Counted from the stretch's first letter, positions 46,986-60,600 are shown. The stretch is 64,000 bases of DNA from Leptasterias polaris (GCA_037783415.1 JAZGTN010000098.1:930001-994000); one strand, 5' to 3'. The notes: generated by a model from the letters alone, not told the origin. A program made the numbers and translations.

Positions 46986-49185
46986 ACAACGAGCGCTGCG
47001 AGTGATAACCTGAGCTTTAATATTTCGCGCCCCGCCAAGTGGCGTGTTCTTCGCTGAGCATCATAATTTGTAACCGCATCCAAGTCAAAGGTCAGATAAG
47101 ATGCTTCGCACTGTCTGGCAAGACAAGCCAGATGATGTTACCTTTACAGTTGAACAGATTACTCCTCAACTCAAATCCAAGTCGTAAAGGTAGAATGGGA
47201 ACCTGATCTTTAGAGGTAGAGCAAATTTGTCAAATTCTCTAGTATCAAATAAACCTACGAGTGTATGGGGAGAGATTTTCTTGACTTAATTCAGACGGAT
47301 ATCTTTCCGAGGACAATTCGTCACATCCTCTACTTTTCAATTAATATCGGGTGTTAGGGAACCTTTGCCTTAATGCGGACTGATATTTTTCTCATGACAA
47401 TTCGTCACATCCTCTGCAGCCAAAGAATGTATGGAAAAGAAAGTTATTTTTAAAATGTTGACAACATAGAATGAGCTGTTGCAAACTGCTTACCAACCAA
47501 AAGGACCTTCATGGTATAATGTTTTAAAAAAACAATAAGTGTCCCTAGCAGGGTCTTTCTCGAAGGCAAACAGAAAAGTGTAACTTTGTAGAGTAAGAAA
47601 ATACTTTCTTGAAGTAAGAGTCATTGATGATAAATCAACACATTTGTGTAATTGAAAATGACACGTTCTTTGAGTAAAACAGGAAATTTACCCGAGTTGT
47701 GAAATAGTTCATAAATCGAAACGAGTATTAACACAGACGTAAACTTTACCCAAGTGAATGAACAAGTTAAGGGTGAATTCAAAATTAAACAATCGGTAAC
47801 TCGGGGCAATTCTTCATTTTACCCCGAGGTTTTCCGGGGCAAAAGGAAGTCAGGCCATAATGAGCTCATTCAACATGTGTGCATTATGCAGTACAAGCTA
47901 GTGATCCTATATTATGTGTTAAATCCGCCGCGTTCGTTGAAACGTCAGCTCTCACAGCAAACAGAATGGAGGTAACATAATTCTTGGGTTTTAATTGGTG
48001 CTGGTATTGAGTTAAAGGGCATTTTTCAGACACACATGTTTTTCATAATTAATTCGGGTATAATGTATCATGTATCTTATACCTTTAAAGGGAAGTGTAC
48101 GTTTGGTAATTAGTAGTAAAATTAATGTGAATAAAAACTTACTTGGTTACAACAAGTACAGCAGCTTTCGATAGTATAAAGCATTTTGAGAATCATTTCA
48201 CTTCGAAGTAATGTGGTTATGGAAAAAGACATCAGTATATGCCCCAATATTTGAATCTGAGAAGCGTTTCTGTCAGAAACGTTTCTCAGATTGTGTATTC
48301 CTATAGGGATTATTGTTCCTGCGTGGACATAATCGCTCCGGTTTTTGGCGATATCTCAAAAACGCGACCACCTTAAGTGAAATGTTCACATGTTAGCTTT
48401 ACTGTATATACCTACGTTTATATATATGATTAAAACAATCGAACGGTTCCAAAAACCTTTAAATCAAGCGTCTATATATGGATCCAGCCCTATGGGATGT
48501 TTAGTATGGCACTGACAGTATAAGTTGCAGGTCACCACAATCAAAGTATTGCTTGTGACGTTTACTATCTGTGGATTCCTTTCCAATCGAATCCAATCTT
48601 GTATCCTTCATGGCCCAGATATAAAAGTTCCTCTAGCACACACACACACACGCACACACACGGCAGAGGACGATTCATCTCTTCTGATTAGTTTGGGTTT
48701 TTTATAATCCGCGTTGGTTATATGAATAACAGTAATATCGGATTGGACGTATTCATCTAACACGTGCGGTGGTACACAGCTTCTGAAGGAACACACACCA
48801 TCCATCATCGTTTATCACCCGTTGAGGGTGTTCTTGAAGAGAAAGATGACAGGACTGAGTTTAGTCACTTGACAATTCCTTTAGGTGGGATGGATTTGCC
48901 ATTGTAACAGACCAGCGATTGTGCGATATTGGGCGAGCTTCAGAACAGCGGGATTGAAGTCTCCGTGTACGATATTAACCAGCACCAGTAGCTCGTGAAC
49001 CAGTATTTGTCATCTCTGTTAATTTTTGTTCGTATAAACGGAAAAGTCATCCCTCGTAAAAAAAAAAAAAACTTAATACAAATAAATAGCTGAAGGATAA
49101 TGATTAACTGATTGACTCTGCGTTATAAAAACATTGACACAGAACCACGAGGGATATCAGTTAATGTGGATTCTGATATGCAAGA
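46986..49185. other. 5' flank of the GPCR gene
   Basis: No other gene supported. It contains repeat family D copy 2 (48087-48400) and a CA-repeat at 48638-48660. A 13-base A run is near 49060. The promoter of the GPCR cannot be placed from sequence alone. Confidence 0.4.
48087..48400 (+). repeat. dispersed repeat family D, copy 2
   Basis: Begins CTTTAAAGGGAAGTGTACG and shares AGTACAGCAGCTTTCGATAG and later blocks with 28486-28880. A small inverted pair GAAGCGTTTCTGTC/AGAAACGTTTCTCA is present. Confidence 0.7.
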
Positions 49186-50343
49186 ATGAACTACTCAGGC
49201 GAGAATCAGCGCACTTTGTGCGAACAGGACAATGATGTTCTACTCCTCACCAAGGATAATGTCTCCTCTTATATGTACAGCCAAGAAGATACAGTAGTGA
49301 TTTGTATCATCATGCCCGTTATTCTGACGATTGGTTTGCTTGGAAATGGTGCTTTTCTGTTAGTCATCGTACGTGTACCATGGATGCGTAAGGTCACTAG
49401 CAATCTCTACCTAGCGTGTTTAGCTGTAGTCGATATTACTCTCATCGCTGTGGCGATTGGGGTTCGATTAACCCGATTCCTTTCCTCTCCTATTTTAACT
49501 GATGACACCATTATCGGAGTACCTGGGTGTGTTACTTTGTACTTCATTTCAGACTTGTGCTTTTTCGTGTCGCAATTCCTGATTACGCTTATTTCCTTTG
49601 AGAGATACACCGCTGTGTGCCGGCCGTTCACTTTCCGGAGTAAATCGGACGGGAGGACGCGGGTCCCTGCAGGGCGGATCGCGGTGTGTTTTCTTGCTGG
49701 GGCCGTAGCTGCGAGTCTGATCATCCCGGATAGGATTATATGGAAGGAAACATGTATCTCGTGGTATCCACCAGGAGACGACTTTGACCATCTTCCCACT
49801 TCCATAGGCCAGTGTTCTTCAGTGGTGTCGTGGTACTACAATTTCTCCAACTGCACACAGACTGTTCCGTTCTTTTTGACGATGATTATTAACTTGACGT
49901 TGTACGTCCTGACTGCACGAAAGCTCTACATAGAGGCCAAACGTCGGGGGCCTTTTAGCTCAAATACAGAGGAACAAAATCGCATACGGGATCAGATCAC
50001 CAGAATGTTAATCATCAATGGTACGGCTTACTTCATCTTCCTAGCGCCGTTCGAGTCCATCGCTCTGGCCGTGACCATCAGAGACTTGAGCGGGGCACCC
50101 CCGGCTCTGACCGCCAATCAGTTCTCCCTGGCTCTCAATATATGCCGTTGTTTTGTCTATGTAAATTCAGCTGTTAATCCATTTATTTATACACTGACGA
50201 GTCCAGCTTACAGAAGAGCTTTCTTAGAGGCTGCAAGAATAGTAAAGAAGCAGGAGTTTCCATGTAATTCCCATCAGGATCAAGTTGGTTTACATCTTTC
50301 AAATCAAGCCGGATCTTTAGACAACGACCTTAACATACACTAG
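49186..50343 (+). CDS. class A (rhodopsin-like) G-protein-coupled receptor, intronless
   Basis: 385 residues with seven hydrophobic segments at about 37-62, 73-95, 113-141, 163-182, 226-246, 272-296 and 312-337. Family landmarks: N54 in GNG of TM1, LACLAVVD (D83) in TM2, C115 at the top of TM3 with cysteines in the second extracellular loop, ERY at 139-141, and NPFIY at 331-335 followed by an amphipathic helix. N-glycosylation sites are at N2, N25, N219 and N222. The extracellular N-terminus of about 35 residues and ERYTAVCRPF suggest a peptide or small-ligand receptor, but the ligand cannot be named. TM6 lacks the usual C-W-x-P and has FIFLAPFES instead. The start codon was chosen because the N-terminus is of normal length. 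AATAAA is at 50491. Confidence 0.93.
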   Translation: MNYSGENQRTLCEQDNDVLLLTKDNVSSYMYSQEDTVVICIIMPVILTIGLLGNGAFLLVIVRVPWMRKVTSNLYLACLAVVDITLIAVAIGVRLTRFLSSPILTDDTIIGVPGCVTLYFISDLCFFVSQFLITLISFERYTAVCRPFTFRSKSDGRTRVPAGRIAVCFLAGAVAASLIIPDRIIWKETCISWYPPGDDFDHLPTSIGQCSSVVSWYYNFSNCTQTVPFFLTMIINLTLYVLTARKLYIEAKRRGPFSSNTEEQNRIRDQITRMLIINGTAYFIFLAPFESIALAVTIRDLSGAPPALTANQFSLALNICRCFVYVNSAVNPFIYTLTSPAYRRAFLEAARIVKKQEFPCNSHQDQVGLHLSNQAGSLDNDLNIH

Positions 50344-50929
50344 GAGGCTAAAACTGTCCTATTTGAATAGGTTTTGTTATTTATTGTTTACATTAATAAT
50401 AGTCAAGTAGTACCAGTCGTAAATGGTAAGGGTCTAGGTGATTGCATTGGGCATGATGGCGGTTTTGAGTTCTTCAAAATAAAATAGCTTAATAAACTTG
50501 GGCTCGGATAAACGAGCCTCTATGAAAAATGAAAATATACCTACAATTATTTATAATAAAGTAATATCGTAATTTATAATTTCAATAGATTTCTCATCGT
50601 GTGGCCATTTTATTAATAATGATTTTTATTCAAATCAAGAGAAACAAACATAGACTCAAAGATGAACTAGTGTGGCGTGTTTGTTGTTCCGTGTCCAAAT
50701 GACGGCTATGACCACATTGCCGAATAGAGGCGTTTCTGAGTTAGGAAACCGGCTAATGGCTATAGCTGCGGCTGGATCGCCATTTTAACAGGCCTTGAAG
50801 CCTAGGCTGTCCTCAGAAAGATCCTTAGCAACATTTCATTTATTAATTCTGGTTGTGAAGCTACGGTTTCTCAGATAAGGGAACTCAACCACTATGCTAG
50901 CTGAACCCCATAAGACAAAGAAAGGGAGT

Positions 50930-51060
50930 TTCAGTTTTAGACGTGGGAGGAAAACCCACAAGAATTATTCCAGTGAAATCAGGTAGGGACTGAAAACCCA
51001 ATCCACATAGTGCCCCGGCAGGATTCGAACCGACCGCCCACAACAGCTGCAGCTGCCATA
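50930..51060 (-). mobile_element. tRNA-derived SINE family 2, copy 2
   Basis: In reverse it has B box GGTTCGAATCCTGCC followed by ATGTGGATTGGGTTTTCAGT and GGAAAACCCACAAG (complement), matching 9295-9480. Confidence 0.65.
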
Positions 51061-51119
51061 GCTTCTGCTGAAGCCATTATTCATGACAATTAATCCACAC
51101 TAACTAAAGTTATTATCCA

Positions 51120-51482
51120 GGATGTGTAAAGGTATAAAGCATTTTAATTTTAGTCTGAAAACTGAAGTTCATACTAGAGCACTTCTTTTTATGTGAAATA
51201 TTTTCCTCTGAAATTAAGTAATATTCAAGAAAACTGTGTCTGAAAACCCCAAAAGACGCAAAAGCTTATTTCGTTTGTTTTACAAGTAACTCAAATTAAC
51301 AACAATGTGTTTTTACATGCTGAAAATTGTGCAAGGTTTTTCACTGTTTTTTCCTGACTCACATAACGGATTAAGCCAAAATTTTCACAGGTTTGTGTTT
51401 CATGTATATGGTTGATCACACAAAACATGAACACATTCTGTGACTATTTATCAGCTTTTCCATTCTCGTATATAATACCTTT
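51120..51482 (+). repeat. dispersed repeat family A, copy 2
   Basis: Shares GAAGTTCATACTAGA, AACTGTGTCTGAAAAC-like, TTTTTACATGCTGAAAATTG and TTGATCACACAAAACATGAA with 10597-10935 and 58195-58632. Confidence 0.75.
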
Positions 51483-52929
51483 TTGGCAGCTAATATACAT
51501 TCATGAGAAGAAGAAGCAAATCATGATCAGATCATCACGATGTTGATCATCAATTTCACTAACGCCGTCGACTGGATAGATCTGGCCGAGACCGTAAATG
51601 ATGGTAGCATACTCAACAAAAATAAATGTATATAGCAGAATGGGATAAGATAATATAGGCCTATACATATTTTTGGCTAATTAATATAGTGATCAATTTC
51701 GCATTTACTTTACACGTGACTACTAAAATGGTATGCTCGTACAGGCTACAGTTACATGAACATTAAAATAATAAGATTTCAAGATGTCATTTTATTTCAC
51801 CAAGAACACCAAATGCTATGTTTACACTCAGTGCTAGCCCTGTCAGCATGTCAGCATGTCAGCAGGAGAACAATCATGGTGTGTTTTCGTCTGTCAAAAA
51901 CAGGGTCACTGATCATTTTGCTAATAACGAAAGATGAAACAATTCAGTGATGGATTAGGCCTACCATTTAGACATTAGATATAATACAATTAGAAGTCGT
52001 CTTTCGTTAAAAACATATGAATTGGGATGAGCATTCTAATATGGACATTTATTTTGTTATTGACCTGTACTTGTAGTTCGTGAGAAGTGGTTTCGTCTGA
52101 ATTACTGTAACATCTGAAAATTAATTGTCCCCCTATATTTGGCAGAATAAGGTTGTTAATAAATAATCAAAAGCTAATTCTTTTTAGTAAGTGGCCTGAC
52201 GTTTCGACCCTTCGTCAAAAGACTCTGCTAGGTTCGAAACGTTAATCCACTTACTAATTCATACCATTGAATTTATACCGTTGGTCCTTTTTGTTGGTAA
52301 ACAATTTCGCTAAATAATCAAAACACCATTAAAAACCTCGAAGAACGTTTTTCGGTGTTTTCTTGAAAGATTAGTTGTAAGATGTGTTAAAAGAAAACAA
52401 GATGATAGGAACTAAATTATTCTTTAAAAACCATCGAGGTGTCGACAATATATCGCATAAATTTAAGTGTGCCCTTTTAAGACCATGTAATAGGCACATT
52501 TGATCTACCGTAAACATTCAGCCCAACCAGTTCAAACCTTTTTTCTTTTTTAATTTCCTTCTGCATCACCTAAAACAACAATATTGTACCCTCTACGGGA
52601 AAAAACAATAAAACTTTATATTATTGGTCAAGATCCCGGGTGTGCAATTCACAATGCTAAAGTTCAGGTTTCACAATAAGGGTTTATTGCTGTCAATTAA
52701 TCACGTCTGGTTGTGACAGTTCCCTCTTCAATTAGTGAAGTGCTACTTTTACGGGCCTCAAGTCTGTAAAAAATTGATGCGGTAAAGCTTGAAATGAAAT
52801 TTCAACTTGCCTTCCATGTTTGAATGTTTGGAGGTTTTCAGTTGGAAAATATTTTCAAAATGTTGCTCAGCTTTTTTTTTTCTCCGATGAAAATTCATGT
52901 CGTAATTTGACAAATTGTTTTGAAACTAT

Positions 52930-53310
52930 TGCCAGGTCTAAAAAATCGAAAACAAAACAGACATGACAATGTTCACAGAGTTGTCCGGATCATGTAACCC
53001 TTGTTTACAACAGAATGCACATACATTCGGGGGCCTCTCTGGCAGGCAAGATACTGCACTGATCATATGGGAAGCTTGACATAATTTCCACATATTAAAT
53101 TCAAGAGTTATGAAAATAACAGCTGAACAAGTTTTCGAGATGTGCCCCCCTTTCTTCATGTCAAAAGTTGATAAAAATCAGACAGTGCAATGTTTATAAA
53201 ATGTAATTCTGCCATTGGGCTGTGTACAAATCGTGCCTTCAGGAAGTCCATGCTCTGTGGCTCTTTTGTAAACGTGTGACGTCACGGGTCACATGGTCTA
53301 TAAAGACTAA
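52930..53310 (-). repeat. dispersed repeat family E, copy 1
   Basis: The complement shares AGACCATGTGACC, AGAGCCACAGAGC, GGACTTCCTG, CTTGTTCAGCTGTT and CAGTGCTGTGTCTTGCC-like blocks with 58640-58930. The peptide similarity of short frames in both copies (SAVSCLPERP) follows from this and is not a gene. Confidence 0.75.
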
Positions 53311-53515
53311 GTTTGTAGTTTTGCTTGACCAAAAATTTGGATTTTTTTTTGATAACCCTTAATCCCGGTCCCCATGATTTTTTTGATTTTATTTATCACA
53401 GAATCAAGACTATAGGCTAGTTTGTAACATTCATTGGCAGGCCTTTAGCTTTTTATTGAAGGTAGATTTTAGTACGAGCGGCAACATGACAGTAAAGTTG
53501 ACGTTTTTCTGTAGG

Positions 53516-53897
53516 TTAAAGGCACTGGACACGTTTGGTAATTACTCAAAATATATATTAGCATAAAAACATACTTGGTAACGAGCAACGGAGAGCTGTT
53601 GATAGTATAAAACATTTTGAGAAACGACCCCCTCTGAAGTAACGTAGTTTTTGAGAAAGAGGTAATTTCTCACTAAAATATTTGAATTTGAAAAAGACTT
53701 CAGGCTTGAAGCCTTTTTCAGGCCTCTGAAAGCACACAAATTTGTGCAACAAGGGTGTTTTTTCTTTCATTATTTTCTTGCAACTTCGATGACCAATTGA
53801 GCCCAATTCACAGGTTTGTTATTTTATGCATATGTTGGAATACACCAAGTGAGAATACTGGTCTTTGACAATTACCAAACGTGTCCAGTGCCTTTAA
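53516..53897 (-). mobile_element. TTAA-flanked MITE family C, copy 2
   Basis: TTAA borders at 53516-53519 and 53894-53897 enclose inverted ends AGGCACTGGACACGTTTGG and its complement. In opposite orientation it matches 12424-12808 over its whole length. Confidence 0.9.
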
Positions 53898-54161
53898 GCA
53901 TTTCTAAAATGCATTGTTTTTTGGGAAGAGTTCATATTCTGTATGGTAAAGAAACACAGCATAAATCCAACCTGTGACAGTTCACGTTTATCGACTAGTC
54001 AGGAGGAGGTTTACATGACATTTACTGAAAAAGTACATAAAATAAAATAAACTGCAGTGGATGAACTAGAACTCTTTAGAAAATATAAATCTTACAGTTG
54101 TATTTAACTTGTACTTGTAAAGCACAGTATGCTTTTATGTTTCTATATTATTAGCGCCTAC

Positions 54162-54628
54162 GGCTGTCTTTAGTCGTTGCATCAACTGTAGTAGACTCGC
54201 CGAATCCAGCAGTAGAATACCCCCTGATTGTGACTTTGTAACGTGTATTTGGTGTGAGGCTTTCTATCTTGAAGCTGGACTGCGTTGGACCGTTAATTAT
54301 CACAGCCCGAGTATCTGATATTGACTCACCCACATCATTCACTGAAATGAAAACAGAAAATCATCCTCGTCAAAATTATTATTTAAAAAAAACCAGGAAA
54401 ATTACATCAATGTTTTGGTATTGTATTAAAAGATTGGTGTAAAATTTTCAGAATCGAATTATCCGTTTGGAGTTGGTGGTGAATATTGAAGACTGTGCTC
54501 ATGGTTTCCAGCCTAAAGTATACACAAAAACAGTTAGTTGACTGACATTTCAACCGTAGTACAGTCTTTCTAACATTTTATCCTTCGAGAAAGACTCTGT
54601 TACTGTTAGGGTTGAAACGTCAGGCTAC

Positions 54629-54660
<32 letters not shown>

Positions 54661-57600
54661 TTTGTACCACTGTTCGTTTTGGTTGGTAAGTAGTTTACAG
54701 CAGCTAATTATATTTTCTAATTTTATATTTGTGTACATTTTTACCAACTCTGTGAAAAATGGTAAATAATTGAAAGAAGAGACGCAAACTTTGTGATTGC
54801 TCATGAAGCAAACCGAATTATCATCGAAAGGAAAGTGCAATATTGAAATCATATTTACAAAATGCAGTCATGTAGAAGCCCAACCACCTTGTTGAAAAGC
54901 AGGTGGGTCGAGGATTAGCAATGTACCGTATCTGTACTTTTCATCTTTTTATGAAAATTGAAAATTCAGGATTGAAATGAAAACCTAAACTTCTTGAATG
55001 ATTAATGGATGTCTTTATTATTCCATATAAAAACCACGCGGTGTCGTTATTAATTGGCGCCTCTCGTTCCACTGAGCTCATTAACGATGCACTGGTATTG
55101 ATTTCACGTCCTCGGACATTGTTATCGCTTAAAATTACTCAGAATTAATTTTTGCAGTTTTCATGTACCAATTCAGCGGCAAACCAATTAAGTGGACTGA
55201 AGAAGGAATGCCTACGACCTCGTGCGTGACGTTGATGGTTACAGGTATACCCAATTAAGTTTGTCACTATACCTATACTGAGACCTTGTGTTTATTACAA
55301 TAATATTCATACTCAAAGGCTGGTATGGAAGTTCTACAAGCCACTGGTTTAACCTTTAACACGCAATCATGCAATCATGTCATTGTTCAGAAGATTGCGT
55401 ATGACGATAATAGGAATTTATAGAGCGCCTGTTTCCAAAGGATTCAAAGCACTGTGAGCGAAACAACGGAAATCAAAACAATTGGGTTTCTAAGGGTCCC
55501 TTAAACTGTTTAAGAGACGAGGCATTCTGGATGGAGATAGGTAGAGAATTCTGAGTTTGGGGACCCGCAAACTACAAGTTAATTATTTGATATCTCGATC
55601 GATAGTCAAGCACTAATTGACCGCGACAATATTTCTGCGTCGAAGGCAAAACTAAAATGAACTTTCGTAAGAAACTGTCGTTAAGGATGTGTTTGTTAAA
55701 AATAGCTACGTTTACTATTTCTCTACATCATTGATCTCTAAAATAAGTTTGCATATTTTAGTATAATGCATGGTTGTTTTAATTTTCTTGTATACACCCC
55801 TCCCACACAATACTGACCACCCGTTTTAACCGTGACTGTAAAATTATTCCTAAAGAGTGTATTGATTCAACCAAATGAAGAAGGAAAATAAATACAAATA
55901 CAAATACAAAAACAAAAACTCCAATAAAAAAACATAACTTTAGTTTACATGGCTCGATGTTTGTTCTGTAATATTAAATGTCATTATGCTGTTGTATGGT
56001 TAATTCTGAAGTCTTTTTGAACATGATGGGACCCACAGGAGACTAATGAATTATCTGAACCAACAAAAGTAGGCATACATGAATGACTGAATAACAGCCA
56101 GCGGGTGCGATCACTTGATCATTGTATTAAAGTACACCCCCAGCTTCTTATAAACGCATATTGACCACCTTTATCAAAACACTAATAACCTTTACACGGA
56201 CTAAATTGATCAAATAAAGGAAGCAGGAAGTATGACTTCCAATTTGAGTAGTCAACGTTTGTTATGTTTGAATGATCGGTTTCCATTTATATGAATTTTA
56301 TTGTTGCTTATTTTTGTGCTTGTTTATTTTGTATGCGGTCGTAAGTAATGATTTATTGGGGTCTACAGTAGGGCTGCCGACCCGCAATGATTGTGTCTCT
56401 TCCCCAAACCACGGTAAGCCCCAACATGTAGCTATAGATGATACGGCATTTAGTTTCTTGCTATTTTGAATTGGTACATAACTTCTACTTCAGGGGTCAT
56501 GTGTGACCTTCAGGGGTCATGTGTGACCTTCAGGGGTCATGTGTGACCTTTATCCTTTAAAAGGATGGTTGTATGCAAACAAGTAGATGAAATAAAGAAG
56601 AAAATCGATTCCAATGTTCCAAAAATGACTGTCCAGTATGCTGCAAAGTCACGACCAGCCTACCGTCCGAAGGATAATTATTGCGGGGGCGCATCTGCCA
56701 CGTCTCTCTGTATATTTCCCGCGTCTTGCAGGAGTATTTAATTTAATCAAAGAAGAAATAAGTACGTTTTAAAAGTAGGTTAGGTCAATCTAATACAAGG
56801 ACTGATCGCTTTAGGTATCCACCTTTAAAACCCCAGGTGATGCTATACAACAGTCTAATAATAATAATAATAATTATAGTAAAAATATTTTTACTAGTTT
56901 TGGGGGTTTTTTGCTTTGTGTTTTGTTAAATTAACCTCTTTTTTATTGATCAATTATATCTCATTAATTTAAAGCGAGGTTGCCCTATCTTCACTACCCA
57001 ACCGTTGTGATTTATCATAAATCTGAAGATGTCTCAATCTCGGTTATGAATCACAAGGGTCTGTGGTTATTTCACAACTAGAAACAATTTCACACGGCTG
57101 GTTTTTTGTATCTTTATATCGCTGAGGCAATTAGTCTTCAAGGACCATTGTGAAGTATCTCATGTGAAAGAGACTGACCCGACTGAATGAAAAACTATTA
57201 AAATAACCAGCCTGCAGCTAAGGGTAACTACTTTAGTTTACTCAGTTGGTTCTATTAATTTTAATCAACTCTGGTGATAGAGAATTTCGTAAAGACAACA
57301 CAGTGCTGTTGATGAAGAAACGTTATAGTAACAAGTCGCAGTTGTTTTTTTGACCGCGTGAGGGCGTGTGTGAACCAATACGTAATGCGACTAAAATTTA
57401 CTGGATTTCTTTCATTGTTGTTATTAATTTAGGCATTGATACAAAAAACAACATCCAGGCAGTCAAAATATAACTGCATTTGTGATGCAAGGAAATTCGC
57501 CACTAAAAGCGACCTCACGCGGTCAAAAATACTGCCATATATAGGCCTAGTCTAATAACAAATATTATAAAAATCACTCTTACACTAGGGATATTGCAAT

Positions 57601-60600
57601 ACACGATTGTTAAAAGGTTAAACTAGGTCGGTGAATGGCAATTTGGTGTATGTAGAGTATTAAGACATTCTAACGTTCTTCCTAAAAAGGAAGAATTTGT
57701 AATGTGCTGTTTTTCTGTCCAACAACCACATAATATTGGAATTTCCTCGGGCTTTGTGTACGCGATACTGAACATGTTTGCGTCTTAAAGCACGTGGGCA
57801 AACCCAAAGCACAGAGAAGCTCTACATAACCTGTTCCATTTATTAGACCAATGTGCATCTGTGTCAACACACACACTTCATGATTAGCTTGACATTTATA
57901 AACGTGTCCCCCAAACAAGGAAACGAAACTCACAACTTATTCCCTGCAGTCCGGAGGGAAATGTACTTTTTGTATGTTAGTGTTTTAAAAAGTTACATGC
58001 AATTGTCACTCTGGTTAGACAAAGGCAAGAAATAGAAGCGCAAAGAAAAGGAAATAAAACCATCTGTTATTGTCAAGGCTTGATTCAAGTGACTACCGGT
58101 AATTAACCCAGTTTCAAAACTTATTCATCCTGATTGAATTTGTGTTCATCGATGAGGATGTAAGACCTTTAACACACAAACAAACTTCATGTCTTTAAAA
58201 ATATTGTACAGGATTGGTAATGATACAAAACATCATTATTTAGCTAAGAGAGGTTTGCGGAAACACCATGTTAAAATCTCTTTTGAGTACTGTTGGTTCT
58301 GAAAAGAACCGGTAGTTAACGACTCAACGTTTCGATCATTTTTTAGGTTTAACAAAACATCATTATTTAATATTTCCCTCTAAAGGGAGGTCATGTAATG
58401 TTCGAGAAAACTGTATCTGAAAACCAAATGAAAGGCAACATCTGATTTCGGTAAAGGGCAATGTGTTTTTACATGCTGAAAATTGTGCATGTTTCTTTTT
58501 ACTAATTTTTCTCCTGACTCACACAAGGGATTAAGCTGAAATTTTTACAGGTTTTTTACTTCATGTTGGTCACACAAAACATGGACGCTGTCTGCGACTA
58601 TTTGACCGGCTCTATGACAATCCTGTAACTTTAAAGGGGTCCAGACTAATTTGCTTCCGAGCCTCGGTTTGGAGACAATGGTTTATTAGACCATGTGACC
58701 TATGGCGTTACATGTTTGCAGAAGAGCCACAGAGCCCGGACTTCCTGCATGCATGATTTGTACACAGCTCAATAGAAGATGCTATTTACATCACAAAACT
58801 TGTTCAGCTGTTTCTTATGTGACAAAGTTATGAAAGAAACTGTAAGATTTCCCATGACCAGTGCTGTGTCTTGCCTCCCAGAAAGGCCGTCGAATGTACA
58901 AGGTCAATCTTTATGTAAGCAAAGGTTATGTTCTCAATTGGTGAAAAACTTGCCAAGGTCAGTTACATTTCGTAACCTATAAGCCAACAACCAATTTTAA
59001 CCGTTTACGCCACCAGCCCATTTCGTCGGATAAGGTTAAGTTATTGGAAATCTAATTATGGATTGAGTAATATTAATGTCGTTAAGCCCGAGTTACCTTG
59101 GACGTGGGAGAGCTGGTAGCCAATCAATTGCTCCGATTTGTCCTTTGGCGGGCTCCACTTGACGACCAACGATCGCAATCTGGAACGAGCTGACAGTGAT
59201 TTCACGGCGCGTGGCACTGCATTCAAAGAGAATCCAAATAATTAGTCTGTACACTAAGATGAACTCACTGCATCCCCGGGGGAGTCACGTTAGATGGATT
59301 AAGGGTCTGTTTCATAATCAATGAATTACATTTGCAATTCCTATCAAAACAAATAAACTTATAAATATTTCTTCTATGACTTGCCGTGTTTTCAACGACT
59401 ACTTTTACACTGCAAAAACTGTGGTGTTAAATTTGACACCATGGGTGCTGTAATTACTGTACCCCCAAAAAGTCAATATTTACACCATAGGTTGATAAAA
59501 TAACGCCAATTTCTGCCAAAACAACTACATTGGTGTTGTTTTAAAACAATGATGTTAGATTTGATTCCCACCTCGGTATCTATATTCGACAACATCTGGG
59601 GTCAATGTTAACACCTCAGGTTTTGCAGTGTATGGGATGCTCTAAAAATTATTTAGAGTGGCGAAACAATATCACACATTGTTCTGAGAATCCCAAGTTA
59701 ACGTAAACAGAAAATGGCTTCAGGAGTTAAAGTTTTCTTTCTTGAGAAGATATATTGTTACCGTTAAAAAAGTACGAGCAGCCACTTTTGCCTAAAACTT
59801 ATGATGCATAATAGTTAAACCTTGACACATAGGTATGTTTAGAGGTACATATATTTCCTTGTTCCGTAAGAATGACGGCTTACCAGGGCAGAGTGTTCGC
59901 AATAAGTCGTGCTCAAGTGGTTGTGAGTGATCTCGAATGACTCGAGGACCCGGAACTAGCCGAGATGCCTCTATTTATGAGGTGCCTTATTACGGCCGTA
60001 TGTAATTAACTTTAAAATTAAAAATGTCTCTGCAGGGAATTTTTCATTATTGGGTTCCTCATCAAGGAATTTCATTATTGGGTTCCTCATCAAGGAATTT
60101 CATTATTGGGTTCCTCATCAAGGAACTTCATTATTGGGTTCCTCATCAAGGAATTTCATTATTGGGTTCCTCATCAAGGAATTTCATTATTGGGTTCCTC
60201 ATCAAGGAACTTCATTATTGGGTTCCTCATCAAGGAATTTCATTATTGAGTTCCTCATCAAGGAATTTCATTATTGGGTTCCTCATCAAGGAATTTCATT
60301 ATTGGGTTCCTCATCAAGGAACTTCATTATTGGGTTCCTCATCAAGGAATTTCATTATTGAGTTCCTCATCAAGGAATTTCATTATTGGGTTCCTCATCA
60401 AGGAATTTCATTATTGGGTTCCTCATCAAGGAATTTCATTATTGGGTTCCTCATCAAGTAATTTCATTATTGGGTTCCTCATCAAGGAATTTCATTATTG
60501 GGTTCCTCATCAAGGAATTTCATTATTGGGTTCCCCATCAAGGAACTTCATTATTGGGTTCCTCATCAAGGAATTTCATTATTGGGTTCCTCATCAAGGA

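Larger units (their letters stand above)
50344..54150. other. gene-poor stretch of repeats
   Basis: No coding exon recognised on either strand. It contains SINE family 2 (50930-51060, reverse), repeat family A copy 2, a CTGACGTTTCGACCC repeat (52190-52260), repeat family E (52930-53310, reverse) and MITE family C copy 2. Further FN3 exons of the minus-strand gene were looked for and not seen. Confidence 0.45.
54659..59096. other. intron of the laminin-G/FN3 gene
   Basis: No exon recognised. Contents include a reverse SINE tail (55395-55460), a triple 20-bp repeat (56491-56550) and repeat families A and E (58195-58930). Open frames below 84 codons are featureless. Confidence 0.5.

Noticed and set aside
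49407..49805. 132-codon minus frame
   Set aside because: Antisense shadow of the GPCR coding exon.
52938..53159. Frame sharing SAVSCLPERP with 58779-58982
   Set aside because: Both lie in the same dispersed repeat family in opposite orientation.
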